DNA of 64,000 bases from Pseudoalteromonas haloplanktis ATCC 14393 (lineage in GTDB: Bacteria > Pseudomonadota > Gammaproteobacteria > Enterobacterales > Alteromonadaceae), in contig NZ_AHCA01000009.1 of NCBI RefSeq assembly GCF_000238355.1, forward strand, positions 62,001-126,000. Direction: 5' to 3'. This document shows, one piece after another, positions 53,248-63,093 of this stretch (positions are counted from its first letter, which is position 1; every line of letters begins with the position of its first letter). The notes under the pieces are model-generated. The model ran no database searches. It was not told where the DNA came from and was given only the letters and a program-made list of their open reading frames with translations. Both the position numbers and the translations under genes were made by a program.

Positions 53248-55533
53248 ATGAAAACCCAAATCAACACAATAAGTCACACTAAACTAACTAAACTCGCGCT
53301 GGCTATCACCGCACTGCTTGCAGCACCCAGCTATGCAGAAGCAGATAAAATCGCTCGCGCAGATAATAAAGAGCTAGAGCAAATAGTTGTAACAGCTCAA
53401 CAAAAAGAGCAACTAATCACAGAAGTGCCAATTGCACTTACCGCCTTCAGTGGTGAAAACCTAGATAAAATGGATATCACTGACCTTGAGCGTGTTTCTT
53501 CCTTAACACCCGGCTTTTTAGCTCAACAACAAACTGATAGCTCACCAAGCTTTATTATCCGCGGTGTTGAAGCAGCAAACGCAGGGGCTGCTGCAGAACC
53601 CACGATTTCCATTTTTTATAATGGGATTGATTCTTCGCGTTCACGCAGTGCCACAAAAGAACTCTATGACATTGAACGCATTGAAATTGTGAAAGGCCCA
53701 CAAGGTACTTTATTTGGTCGTGGTGCATCAACGGGTGCTATTGCGATCCATACGAAAAAAGCGAATACCGTTGAATCAGGCGGTTTTTTAGAAGCTAAAT
53801 TAGGCAACTACAACTTAACTAGCCTAACTGGCGCATATAATGCTGCTGTCAGTGATGAATTTGGCATTCGTGTTGCTGCAAGTAAACGTACGCGTGACGG
53901 CTATGCCTACAACCTTGGCGACCCAGACAACAAGCTTAACGACGATGATATGTTTGCAGGGCGTATGTCGTTACGCTGGTTACCACATGATGACGTTAAT
54001 ATTGATTTTATTTTTGACTACCAAAACGATGGTGATGGCGATGCCATGACTAAATCAATTGTACTTGCGTCACCAGATGGTGATACCTCACCGTTTTCTG
54101 ATGCTGGTCAAAATACCTATGACCGCGAACAAGCTAGACGACAATCTGGTTATACGTTATTAGCTGATTGGGATTTAAATGAAAACTGGACGGTATCTTC
54201 ATTAACGGGTTATCGCCAACTTTGGTTTCAAAATTCCTTTGATGTAGATGGTACGACCTATGATGCTTATCATGTCCTTGCTTTTGATAACCAAGAAGCT
54301 TTTAGCCAAGAAATACGTTTTGCTTATAATACTGACAATGCAACCTATACCTTTGGCGGCAGTTTTTATAGTGATAAATCTGACTCAGGCACTGACTTTG
54401 TTGTAAACGAACAATATTTATTAGGTGGTTTTCCGACAAATACGACGCCATTACCAGCATTGCCAGTCGCTCCCAACGTATCGGTACCATTAAACACCGG
54501 GAATGTTTCAAGTAGTGTTATAGGTAATGACCGCGATAGCCGCTCAATATTTGCTAATTTAAATTATTCAATTACACATAGTTTAGTGCTAGATGCTGGT
54601 CTTCGTTACACGTGGGACACTGCCAAGTTATCAGAATCTGCTAATCCATATACTTTAGATGGTACCCCATCATTCGTTATGCCAAATGGCATGTTTGGCG
54701 GTAATTCATTTGGTGAAACCTATACTACAGAAGCTGATTTCGATATGCTCTCTCCACGTTTTGCCCTGACCTACCACTTAAACGATACCATGAATGTGTA
54801 TGGTGGCATGTCTATCGGTAAACGCTCTGGTTACCCTGATATAAATATCACCAACCCTACCCCTACGACAGTCGATCACACAACCAGTACTGTCGGTAAT
54901 GAAACACTAATTTCTTATGAAGTGGGTGCTAAAGGCCAAACCAATAATATCTATTTCGATATGGCACTTTATACATACGAATATGAAGACTTCCAGACAA
55001 TGAGTTTAGATATTACCGAAGGGACTGCTAACGCAGGTAAAGCCAAGGCGTGGGGTTTTGAAGGCGTGGTAAGCGCAACCTTAACTGACTGGTTAGAAGG
55101 CTTTGTTAATTACTCTTACATAGATACTGAATACGTTAACTTTGTCGATACTTTGGATGGTGAACAAGTTGACTTGTCTGGAAATCAATTTCGCCTTGCG
55201 CCACAAAACACCTTCAGCATTGGCTTAGATGCTCGCCAAGCAATGGGTGGCAACTGGGAAGTCTTTGCTAATTCTCGTTATTCATATCGCTCTGATTACT
55301 TCTTTAATAATGACAACTTAGAGACTGAGCGCCAAGAAGCCTTCGGTCTACTCGATTTAAATCTAGGATTTGAAAACTATAGCGCAGGTTACAAAGTCGA
55401 GCTCTATGTAGAAAACGCCTTAGATAAAGAGTGGAACCGTGACATAGGTAACGCTGGTAAGTTGTTTGGTTCAACGACTGCTATTCGTGCTAATCCACGC
55501 TTCTACGGCATCCGTTTTCGTATGGACTTTTAG
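53248..55533 (+). CDS. TonB-dependent outer-membrane receptor
   Basis: 761 residues. Signal peptide (cleavage near PSYA), TonB-box-like EQIVVTAQQKE around residue 44, plug domain (VPIALTAFSGENLDKMDITDLERVSSLTPGF... RIEIVKGPQGTLFGRGASTGAI, about 55-175), then a 22-strand barrel ending in FYGIRFRMDF with the terminal aromatic residue required for assembly. No N-terminal FecA-type signalling domain. Substrate cannot be read from sequence; the immediate downstream PI-PLC genes (20-bp gap) suggest a lipid-derived ligand. AGGAG precedes the ATG. Confidence 0.9.
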   Translation: MKTQINTISHTKLTKLALAITALLAAPSYAEADKIARADNKELEQIVVTAQQKEQLITEVPIALTAFSGENLDKMDITDLERVSSLTPGFLAQQQTDSSPSFIIRGVEAANAGAAAEPTISIFYNGIDSSRSRSATKELYDIERIEIVKGPQGTLFGRGASTGAIAIHTKKANTVESGGFLEAKLGNYNLTSLTGAYNAAVSDEFGIRVAASKRTRDGYAYNLGDPDNKLNDDDMFAGRMSLRWLPHDDVNIDFIFDYQNDGDGDAMTKSIVLASPDGDTSPFSDAGQNTYDREQARRQSGYTLLADWDLNENWTVSSLTGYRQLWFQNSFDVDGTTYDAYHVLAFDNQEAFSQEIRFAYNTDNATYTFGGSFYSDKSDSGTDFVVNEQYLLGGFPTNTTPLPALPVAPNVSVPLNTGNVSSSVIGNDRDSRSIFANLNYSITHSLVLDAGLRYTWDTAKLSESANPYTLDGTPSFVMPNGMFGGNSFGETYTTEADFDMLSPRFALTYHLNDTMNVYGGMSIGKRSGYPDINITNPTPTTVDHTTSTVGNETLISYEVGAKGQTNNIYFDMALYTYEYEDFQTMSLDITEGTANAGKAKAWGFEGVVSATLTDWLEGFVNYSYIDTEYVNFVDTLDGEQVDLSGNQFRLAPQNTFSIGLDARQAMGGNWEVFANSRYSYRSDYFFNNDNLETERQEAFGLLDLNLGFENYSAGYKVELYVENALDKEWNRDIGNAGKLFGSTTAIRANPRFYGIRFRMDF

Positions 55534-55553
55534 TTAATATTAAGGATAAAACC

Positions 55554-56747
55554 ATGAAACTTAATTCAATGACATTAGCAGCATTAGCGCTTACAGCCTC
55601 ATCTGCAGTAGCGAATAACACTGCTGAAAACACATTAAAAATAAATCAAATTCAAGTAGTAGGTACACATAATAGCTATTCTCAATTTGTTGAGCCAAAA
55701 CTATTAACTATGTTCGATAAACCAATTGAACAAAAGAAATCTGAATTCATAAACAATATGAGTGAAGAACAATTTAAGCAGTTTCAAGAAGAGCACCCAA
55801 ACCCAATCGGTTTTGCTGAAGGCCTAAACTATAGCTACGACTCACTAACAGAGCAACTAGATGCAGGAATGCGCTCTTTAGCAATCGACATTTACCGTGA
55901 TCCAGAAGGCGGGAAATTTTTAAAACCTGCAGGCTATGAGTTACTAAAATCAAAAGGTGTGCCTGAGTCGACATTGTTACCACATGATAAAACTGACTTA
56001 GATAAACCAGGACTAAAAGTACTGCACGTAGCTGATTTTGACTTTAGATCAAACTGTAACTTGTTTACTTCCTGCTTGCAGGAATTAGCTGACTGGTCAA
56101 ATACACATCCAGATCATGCACCTATATTTATTATGCTTGAAGCAAAGGGTCGATCGGTAATGAAAATGCTTCCGGGAGCCGCCAAAATATTACCGTTTGA
56201 GCAATCCGCATACACTGAAATGGACAACAGCATTATTAAGGTATTAGGAAAAAATAAAGTCATTACCCCTGACGATGTGCGTGGTAACTATAAAACCCTT
56301 GAACAAGCCGTTAAAGCTAATAACTGGCCAAGCTTAGCTGACAGTAAAGGTAAGTTTGTATTTTTACTCATTGCCGCAGGTGATACCTCAGACCTCGCTA
56401 ACTATATCGAAGGGCGACCAAACCTTGAGGGCCGCATGGCATTTTTACGCTCAACACCTGGGCAAGCTCACTCGGCCTTTATCTTGTTTGATAATGCCAT
56501 CGTCCGTCAGCAAGAAATTCAAGACTTTGTAAAACAAGGCTACTTAGTACGCACTCGCTCAGACATCGAAACCTATGAAGCCAAAGTTAATGATATGACT
56601 CGTGCTAAAGCCGCTTTCAGTAGTGGGGCACAAATTATTTCTACCGACTTTTATAAATCTGGGAATCCATACGGAACTACTTACAAAGTACATTTACCAC
56701 TTGGTGCTGAGTATTTATGTAACCCTGTTAATGCAAAATGTGAGTAA
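55554..56747 (+). CDS. Secreted calcium-type PI-PLC-like phospholipase, paralogue 1 (missing one ligand Glu)
   Basis: 397 residues with a Sec signal peptide (cleavage near AVA, residue ~20). The catalytic TIM barrel is recognised by VVGTHNSYSQF (general-acid/base His and Asn ligand), RSLAIDIYRDPEG, VLHVADFDFRSNC (second His) and FIMLEAKGRS. It resembles the Streptomyces-type calcium-dependent PI-PLC subfamily. In place of LEID, which in this superfamily supplies a calcium-binding Glu, this copy has LAID (codon GCA). It may therefore be inactive or altered. It is 20 bp downstream of the receptor and 7 bp before its paralogue. Confidence 0.82.
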   Translation: MKLNSMTLAALALTASSAVANNTAENTLKINQIQVVGTHNSYSQFVEPKLLTMFDKPIEQKKSEFINNMSEEQFKQFQEEHPNPIGFAEGLNYSYDSLTEQLDAGMRSLAIDIYRDPEGGKFLKPAGYELLKSKGVPESTLLPHDKTDLDKPGLKVLHVADFDFRSNCNLFTSCLQELADWSNTHPDHAPIFIMLEAKGRSVMKMLPGAAKILPFEQSAYTEMDNSIIKVLGKNKVITPDDVRGNYKTLEQAVKANNWPSLADSKGKFVFLLIAAGDTSDLANYIEGRPNLEGRMAFLRSTPGQAHSAFILFDNAIVRQQEIQDFVKQGYLVRTRSDIETYEAKVNDMTRAKAAFSSGAQIISTDFYKSGNPYGTTYKVHLPLGAEYLCNPVNAKCE

Positions 56748-56754
56748 CTAAAAA

Positions 56755-57942
56755 ATGAAAAAATACCTACTTGCCCTGCCAGCTATTATGCTGGCAGTAA
56801 GTTGCGCCAGCACCATTGAGACTGAGCACGGGCTAAAGATTAACGAAATCCAAGTATTAGGAACCCACAACAGCTATTCTCAGTTTGTTGATCCAAAATT
56901 ACTCAGTGTATTTGATAAAGCTATTGAAGCAAAAAAATCAGCGTTCATGGAAAACATGAGCAAAGAACAATCTCAGCAATTTCAAGAAGAGCACCCTAGT
57001 CCAATTGGCTTTGCTGAAGGCTTAAACTACAGCTATGAATCATTAACAGATCAACTTGATCATGGCGTTCGCTCACTTGAGATTGATATTTACCGCGATC
57101 CTGATGGTGGTAGATTTTTAAAACCTGCGGGTTACGAGCTTTTAAAGTCAAAAGGTGTGCCTGAGTCAGCACTATTGCCTCATGATAAAACCGACCTCGA
57201 AAAACCAGGTTTAAAAGTGCTACACGTAGCAGATTTGGACTTTAGATCTAATTGCAATTTATTTACTGTGTGCTTGCAAGAACTTGCTGACTGGTCAGCA
57301 AGCAATCCAGATCACGCACCTATCTTTATTATGTTAGAAGCAAAGGGACGAGCTGCTATGGATGCCCTACCTGGGGCAACAAGTGTTTTACCTTTTGAAC
57401 AAAATAGTTACGCTGAAATGGACAGCAGTATTGTCAATATTATTGGTCGAAATAAGTTAATAACCCCTGATGATGTTCGTGGCCATTATCCTACTTTAGA
57501 ACAGGCTGTACGCGCCAAGAACTGGCCTAGCCTTGCCAGCAGTAAAGGCAAGTTCGTATTTATGATGATTGCTGCAGGTGATACATCAGACTTAACACAT
57601 TACTTAAGTGGACGGCCGAACCTTGAAAAACGCGTGGCTTTTTTACGCTCAACACCTGGTGAAAAACATGCCGCATTTTTGTTACTTGATAATGCAAAAG
57701 TTCGCCAGCAAGAGATACAAAAGTACGTTAAACAAGGTTACTTAGTTCGCACTCGTGCAGATATAGAAACCTACGAAGCTAAAGTAAATGATATGAGCCG
57801 CGCTAACGCTGCATTTAGTAGTGGTGCACAAATTATATCAACCGACTTTTATAAAGCTGGCAATCCCTATGGTACTGACTATAAAGTAACGCTGCCTAAC
57901 AGCGCTGAATATCTCTGCAATACCGTAAATAATCAGTGCTGA
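56755..57942 (+). CDS. Lipoprotein calcium-type PI-PLC-like phospholipase, paralogue 2
   Basis: 395 residues, highly similar to the preceding gene along the whole length, so a tandem duplicate. Its N-terminus (MKKYLLALPAIMLAVSC) has a lipobox-like AVSC, suggesting lipid anchoring where paralogue 1 is soluble. All expected active-site residues are present: GTHNSY, RSLEIDIYRD (Glu and Asp ligands), HVADLDFRSNC and MLEAKG. Expected reaction is cleavage of phosphatidylinositol-type or related glycerophospholipids to diacylglycerol and a phosphorylated headgroup. Ends the operon before a strong terminator. Confidence 0.85.
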   Translation: MKKYLLALPAIMLAVSCASTIETEHGLKINEIQVLGTHNSYSQFVDPKLLSVFDKAIEAKKSAFMENMSKEQSQQFQEEHPSPIGFAEGLNYSYESLTDQLDHGVRSLEIDIYRDPDGGRFLKPAGYELLKSKGVPESALLPHDKTDLEKPGLKVLHVADLDFRSNCNLFTVCLQELADWSASNPDHAPIFIMLEAKGRAAMDALPGATSVLPFEQNSYAEMDSSIVNIIGRNKLITPDDVRGHYPTLEQAVRAKNWPSLASSKGKFVFMMIAAGDTSDLTHYLSGRPNLEKRVAFLRSTPGEKHAAFLLLDNAKVRQQEIQKYVKQGYLVRTRADIETYEAKVNDMSRANAAFSSGAQIISTDFYKAGNPYGTDYKVTLPNSAEYLCNTVNNQC

Positions 57943-57956
57943 TTTGAGTTCAAACG

Positions 57957-57984
57957 AAAAAACCTCGCCAGTGCGAGGTTTTTT
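57957..57984. terminator. Bidirectional terminator after the PLC pair / ssb
   Basis: AAAAAACCTCGC pairs with GCGAGGTTTTTT around CAGT. U-runs on both strands. It lies between the plus-strand PLC genes and minus-strand ssb. Confidence 0.92.
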
Positions 57985-58009
57985 TCAACATTTTTAAATT
58001 TGTCTTTGG

Positions 58010-58708
58010 TTAAAACGGGATATCGTCATCAAAGTCAATGGGTGGTTCCATTGGATTTGATGCGCCGCCTTGTGGGGCATTTTGTGGTTTAGGTGCAAAA
58101 CCGCCTTGTGGTTGGCCGCCACCTTGTGGAGCATAGCCACCACTTTGGTATTGATTATTCTGTTGTGGAGCTGGCTGCTGGCGAGCGGCAGGAGCTTGTT
58201 GTGGAGCAGGCGCATAACCACCACCACTTTGTTGTGGTGCACTTTGTTGATAACCACCACCTTGTGGAGCGCTTTGCTGTTGGCCGTAACCACCTTGAGA
58301 TTGGCCGCCTTGGCTTTGTTGTTGACCACCTTGGTAGCCACCACCTTGCTGATCGCCACCACGTGCGCCTAGCATTTGCATTTGCCCTGTAAAGCCGTCT
58401 ACTACGATCTCAGTGGTGTATTTCTCTTGGCCTTGTTGGTCGGTCCATTTACGTGTTTGTAATTTACCTTCAACGTAAATTTGTGATCCCTTACGGCAAT
58501 ATTCGCCGACAATTTCAGCCAATTTGCCAAAAAATACCACACGGTGCCATTCTGTTTTATCAACCATTTGACCGGTGTTTTTATCTTTATAGCTATCAGA
58601 CGTTGCTAAGGTAATATTCGCTACACCATTGCCATTAGGCATATAACGTACTTCTGGATCTTGACCTAAATTACCAACCAAGATTACTTTGTTCACACCG
58701 CGTGCCAT
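58010..58708 (-). CDS. ssb: Single-stranded DNA-binding protein SSB
   Basis: 232 residues. N-terminal OB fold ([24 protein letters not shown] ... [17 protein letters not shown], residues 1-112), a long linker rich in Gln, Gly, Tyr and Pro (about 113-215), and the acidic tip DFDDDIPF that binds partner proteins. The linker is longer than in E. coli (178 residues total) and has repeated GGY/QQS elements. Located 20 bp downstream of the MFS gene; ssb and uvrA are close, as in related bacteria. Confidence 0.96.
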   Translation of the reverse strand: MARGVNKVILVGNLGQDPEVRYMPNGNGVANITLATSDSYKDKNTGQMVDKTEWHRVVFFGKLAEIVGEYCRKGSQIYVEGKLQTRKWTDQQGQEKYTTEIVVDGFTGQMQMLGARGGDQQGGGYQGGQQQSQGGQSQGGYGQQQSAPQGGGYQQSAPQQSGGGYAPAPQQAPAARQQPAPQQNNQYQSGGYAPQGGGQPQGGFAPKPQNAPQGGASNPMEPPIDFDDDIPF

Positions 58709-58728
58709 GGACCTTTCTCCTATAAACG

Positions 58729-60096
58729 TTATATTAAACCAGCCACTTTACGGGCTTGGTCTAGGTCAAATTCTTTATCATTAATCTTTAAATAGCTACG
58801 ATTTTCATCGCATACTACCGTTGCTTCAATTACACCTGGTAAAGCAACTAAACGAGAAGCAAGGGTTTGCGCTTGCTGCTCATTACTTAATTCAGTCATT
58901 AAGCTTATCATTTTACTTCTTGGCGGGACTTGCATATTCCACGCAAGGATAAGCCATATTAACCCAACAACTGCGGCTGCGGCAAACACTGCTTGTGCTG
59001 TTGTTGATTGCGCAACGTAACCTCCTAAAATACCACCTAAAAATGCCCCAAAAAATTGCCCAGATGAAAATACTCCCATCGCCGAACCTTTTTGGTTTGC
59101 TGGTGAAAAACGCGATACTAATGCAGGCATAGTCGCTTCTAGAAAATTAAACGCCACAAAATAGGCCAACATGCATAATGCCATACCTAAAATACTATCA
59201 ACCCATAATGCCATTGCAGTCATACTCAGTGTTAACAAAGCAATTGATGCGATAAAGGCCTGCTTTTCTTTTTCTTTACGAATGGCGATGATCATCATCG
59301 GCGCCATTAACAAAAAGCCAAAAATCAACACTGGGATATATATTTGCCAATGTGCTGATGCAACAAGGCCATTAGCAATTAATTGACCAGGTAGCGCCAC
59401 AAAAATAGTGGTTAGGGTTAAGTGCAGCAACATGATCCCCATATCTAAACGTGCTAACTGTGGGTGTTTAATTAGTTTTTTAATATCTGTAAAGCTGGCT
59501 AGGGTATCGCCTTTGGGCGCTTTATTAACCGCTTTGGGTACTAAGAATAATATAATAAAAATACCAAGAATAGCCAGCGCTGCCGTCAACCAAAAAATTC
59601 CAGCAATACCCCAAGCCGCAGCGACCATAGGGCCTAGTAACATAGCAACAGCAAAGCTCATGCCGATACTCATACCGATAACAGCCATCACTTTTGGTCG
59701 TTGCTCATCACGGCTAAGATCGGATGCAAACGCCAGCAATGAACTGGCAATCGCCCCCATTCCTTGCAAAGCTCGCCCAACGGTTACCATTTGTAAAGAA
59801 TCTGCGGTTGCAGCAATCACTGACCCTAGCGCAAACACACACAAACCACCTACAATAACTTTTTTACGGCCAATTTTATCTGATAGCCAACCCATAGGGA
59901 TTTGCAACACCGCTTGCGTTAAGCCATAAGCACCAATCGCAATACCAATCCATAACGGTGAAAATCCAGCTAAATCTTGTCCGTAAATTGCCAGCACAGG
60001 CATTAACATAAATAAGCCAAGCATACGAAATGCAAACACACTCGCGAGCGATACTGCGGCGCGTTTTTCTCGTGAATTAAGTGAAGATGCTGTCAT
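58729..60096 (-). CDS. yajR: MFS transporter, YajR type with C-terminal YAM domain
   Basis: 455 residues with 12 membrane helices, the MFS motif [17 protein letters not shown] between TM2 and TM3, and a C-terminal ferredoxin-like domain of about 60 residues ([20 protein letters not shown]) that is the YAM domain of YajR. Length matches the E. coli protein. Substrate is not established. Transcribed with ssb downstream. Confidence 0.85.
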   Translation of the reverse strand: MTASSLNSREKRAAVSLASVFAFRMLGLFMLMPVLAIYGQDLAGFSPLWIGIAIGAYGLTQAVLQIPMGWLSDKIGRKKVIVGGLCVFALGSVIAATADSLQMVTVGRALQGMGAIASSLLAFASDLSRDEQRPKVMAVIGMSIGMSFAVAMLLGPMVAAAWGIAGIFWLTAALAILGIFIILFLVPKAVNKAPKGDTLASFTDIKKLIKHPQLARLDMGIMLLHLTLTTIFVALPGQLIANGLVASAHWQIYIPVLIFGFLLMAPMMIIAIRKEKEKQAFIASIALLTLSMTAMALWVDSILGMALCMLAYFVAFNFLEATMPALVSRFSPANQKGSAMGVFSSGQFFGAFLGGILGGYVAQSTTAQAVFAAAAVVGLIWLILAWNMQVPPRSKMISLMTELSNEQQAQTLASRLVALPGVIEATVVCDENRSYLKINDKEFDLDQARKVAGLI

Positions 60097-60261
60097 GATT
60101 CGCGTGTTCTTGCTGTCTATTAAAATTCGAGCAGGGATTCTAGCACAAGCTTAACAAGAAATAATCGTTTCAAACTGATGATTTTTTCATTGATCAAGGA
60201 TTAATCTTGCTGCGTATTATGAGATACTCAGTAAATCAATTTGGTAATGAAACGAGATAGC

Positions 60262-63081
60262 ATGGAAAACATTGAAGTCCGAGGCGCCCGCACGCACAAT
60301 TTAAAAGACATCAGCCTAACCATTCCCCGTGATAAATTAATTGTTATCACCGGCCTATCTGGTTCAGGTAAATCGTCTTTGGCATTTGATACCTTATATG
60401 CAGAAGGGCAACGTCGGTATGTAGAATCTTTATCGGCTTATGCCAGACAATTTTTATCTTTAATGGAAAAACCTGATGTTGATCATATTGAAGGGCTGTC
60501 ACCGGCAATTTCAATTGAGCAAAAATCAACGTCACATAATCCTCGCTCCACCGTTGGTACCATTACCGAAATTTATGACTATTTACGTTTAATGTTTGCC
60601 CGGGTAGGTGAACCACGTTGTCCTACTCACGATTTACCACTAGCAGCACAAACAATTAGCCAAATGGTCGATACTGTCTTGGCATTCCCTGAAGGTAGCA
60701 AACTGATGCTACTGGCTCCGGTAGTAAAAGAGCGTAAAGGTGAGCATGTTAAGTTATTAGAGCAGTTAGCCAGTCAAGGCTACATTCGCGCCCGTATTGA
60801 TGGCGAAGTATGCGATCTTTCCGATCCTCCAACCTTAGAGCTACACAAAAAGCACACCATCGAAGTGGTTGTCGACCGCTTTAAAGTGAAAGATGGCTTA
60901 CAACAGCGTTTAGCTGAATCGTTTGAAACCGCGCTGGAATTGTCTGCAGGTGTGGCTACCATAGCCTCAATGGATGATGCAAATGCTGAAGAATTATTAC
61001 TGTCAGCAAACTTTGCCTGCCCTACCTGTGGCTACGCGATGACTGAGCTTGAGCCACGGTTATTCTCATTTAATAACCCTGCTGGCGCATGTCAAAGCTG
61101 TGATGGTTTAGGGGTAAGACAGTATTTCGATCCTAACCGCGTTATTCAAAACCCGGAACTCAGTTTATCTGGTGGCGCAATTAAAGGTTGGGATAAACGC
61201 AGCTTTTACTACTTTCAAATGCTGCAAGCGGTTGCTGAACATTATAAATTTGATTTGGAAGTGCCGTTCCAAGAGCTAAGTAAAGAGGCTAAAAAGATTA
61301 TCTTAGAGGGCTCTGGCAGCACTAAAATTGCATTTAACTATCGCAACGATCGTGGTGATTTAATAACGCGTAACCATGAGTTTGAAGGCGTGCTCAATAA
61401 TATGAACCGTCGCTATCGTGAGACTGAGTCAAACTCGGTACGCGAAGAACTCGCTAAATACCAAACCAGTCAAGCCTGCCCTAGCTGTAAAGGCTCTCGC
61501 CTTCGCCAAGAAGCACGTAGTGTATTTATAGGGCAAACCAACCTGCCAGCAATAACCACCATGAGTATTGGTGAAGCCATGGACTTTTTTGAAGGTTTAA
61601 GCTTAACCGGCCAAAAAGGTCAAATTGCTGAAAAAATACTCAAAGAGATCCGCGACCGTTTATCGTTTTTAATTAATGTTGGTTTAAATTATTTATCTCT
61701 TGAACGCAGTGCTGACACTTTATCCGGTGGTGAAGCACAGCGTATTCGCTTAGCAAGCCAAATTGGTGCAGGTCTTGTTGGTGTAATGTATGTACTTGAT
61801 GAACCTTCTATTGGTTTGCATCAGCGCGACAACGACCGCCTGTTAAAAACGCTTATCCATTTACGAGATCTCGGTAATACCGTAATTGTCGTTGAACATG
61901 ATGAAGATGCGATACGCGCTGCCGATCACATTATTGATATTGGCCCTGGGGCTGGTGTGCATGGTGGCTATGTTATTGCTCAAGGTACGCGGGATGATAT
62001 TTTAGCCAGTGAAAAATCAGTTACTGGGCAGTTCTTATCGGGTAAACGTAAAATTGAAGTGCCAAGCGTTCGGCATAAAGTTAACGACAAATGGCTAGAG
62101 CTATTTGGCGCGACAGGTAATAACCTCAAGAATGTTGATTTAAAAATTCCTTTTGGTTTGATGACTTGTATTACCGGCGTATCTGGCTCTGGTAAATCAA
62201 CCCTTATTAACGACACCTTGTTCAAGCTCGCGCATACCGAGTTAAATGGTGCAACCACCGCAGAAGCTGCGCCATATAAAGAAATTAAAGGCCTTGAGCA
62301 CTTTGACAAAGTGATCGATATCGATCAAAGCCCAATTGGTCGTACACCGCGTTCAAACCCTGCAACGTATACGGGTATATTTACCGGTATTCGTGAGTTA
62401 TTTGCCGGCACTCAAGAGTCACGTTCGCGTGGCTATAAAGTGGGTCGATTTAGTTTTAACGTTAAAGGTGGGCGCTGTGAAGCCTGCCAAGGTGATGGCG
62501 TAATTAAAGTAGAAATGCATTTTTTACCGGATGTTTATGTGCCGTGTGATGTCTGTAAAGGCCAACGCTATAACCGCGAGACGTTAGAAGTACAGTACAA
62601 AGGCAAAAACATTCATCAAGTGCTAGAGATGACCGTTGAAGACGCACACGACTACTTTGACAAAATCCCAGCGATTGCACGTAAGCTAAAAACCTTGATG
62701 GATGTAGGCTTGTCATATATTCGCCTCGGCCAAGCAGCTACCACACTCTCTGGTGGTGAAGCACAGCGAGTTAAACTTGCCCGCGAGCTATCCAAGCGTG
62801 ACACTGGCAAAACCTTGTATATTTTGGATGAACCAACCACAGGCTTGCATTTTGCTGACATCGAGCAGTTGTTAGTTGTATTGCATCGCTTACGTGACCA
62901 CGGTAATACCATTGTGGTGATTGAGCACAACCTTGATGTGATCAAAACCGCTGATTGGATTGTTGATTTAGGCCCTGAAGGTGGCGCGGGTGGTGGTGAA
63001 ATTCTCATTGCAGGCACGCCGGAAGAAGTGGCTGAATGTGAGCGCTCACATACTGGTCATTACTTAAAGCCGCTTTTATAA
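60262..63081 (+). CDS. uvrA: Excinuclease ABC subunit A UvrA
   Basis: Damage-recognition ATPase of nucleotide excision repair. 939 residues, almost colinear with E. coli UvrA: Walker [10 protein letters not shown] (about 31-39), zinc fingers [28 protein letters not shown] and [27 protein letters not shown], two ABC signatures LSGGEAQR with DEPSIGLH and DEPTTGLH. Start is the ATG at MENIEVRG by homology, preceded by GAGA; the seven codons upstream are not family-like. No CTG-N10-CAG LexA box is visible upstream. Confidence 0.97.
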   Translation: MENIEVRGARTHNLKDISLTIPRDKLIVITGLSGSGKSSLAFDTLYAEGQRRYVESLSAYARQFLSLMEKPDVDHIEGLSPAISIEQKSTSHNPRSTVGTITEIYDYLRLMFARVGEPRCPTHDLPLAAQTISQMVDTVLAFPEGSKLMLLAPVVKERKGEHVKLLEQLASQGYIRARIDGEVCDLSDPPTLELHKKHTIEVVVDRFKVKDGLQQRLAESFETALELSAGVATIASMDDANAEELLLSANFACPTCGYAMTELEPRLFSFNNPAGACQSCDGLGVRQYFDPNRVIQNPELSLSGGAIKGWDKRSFYYFQMLQAVAEHYKFDLEVPFQELSKEAKKIILEGSGSTKIAFNYRNDRGDLITRNHEFEGVLNNMNRRYRETESNSVREELAKYQTSQACPSCKGSRLRQEARSVFIGQTNLPAITTMSIGEAMDFFEGLSLTGQKGQIAEKILKEIRDRLSFLINVGLNYLSLERSADTLSGGEAQRIRLASQIGAGLVGVMYVLDEPSIGLHQRDNDRLLKTLIHLRDLGNTVIVVEHDEDAIRAADHIIDIGPGAGVHGGYVIAQGTRDDILASEKSVTGQFLSGKRKIEVPSVRHKVNDKWLELFGATGNNLKNVDLKIPFGLMTCITGVSGSGKSTLINDTLFKLAHTELNGATTAEAAPYKEIKGLEHFDKVIDIDQSPIGRTPRSNPATYTGIFTGIRELFAGTQESRSRGYKVGRFSFNVKGGRCEACQGDGVIKVEMHFLPDVYVPCDVCKGQRYNRETLEVQYKGKNIHQVLEMTVEDAHDYFDKIPAIARKLKTLMDVGLSYIRLGQAATTLSGGEAQRVKLARELSKRDTGKTLYILDEPTTGLHFADIEQLLVVLHRLRDHGNTIVVIEHNLDVIKTADWIVDLGPEGGAGGGEILIAGTPEEVAECERSHTGHYLKPLL

Positions 63082-63093
63082 GTTAGGAAAAAT

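Noticed and set aside
57994..58392. Several ORFs of about 100-120 codons overlapping ssb
   Set aside because: They are frame-shifted readings of the repetitive Q/G-rich SSB linker.
60097..60261. LexA (SOS) box before uvrA
   Set aside because: Two CTG...CAG pairs exist but with 16-base centres instead of 10; no CTG-N10-CAG was found. SOS control of uvrA is not supported by this region.
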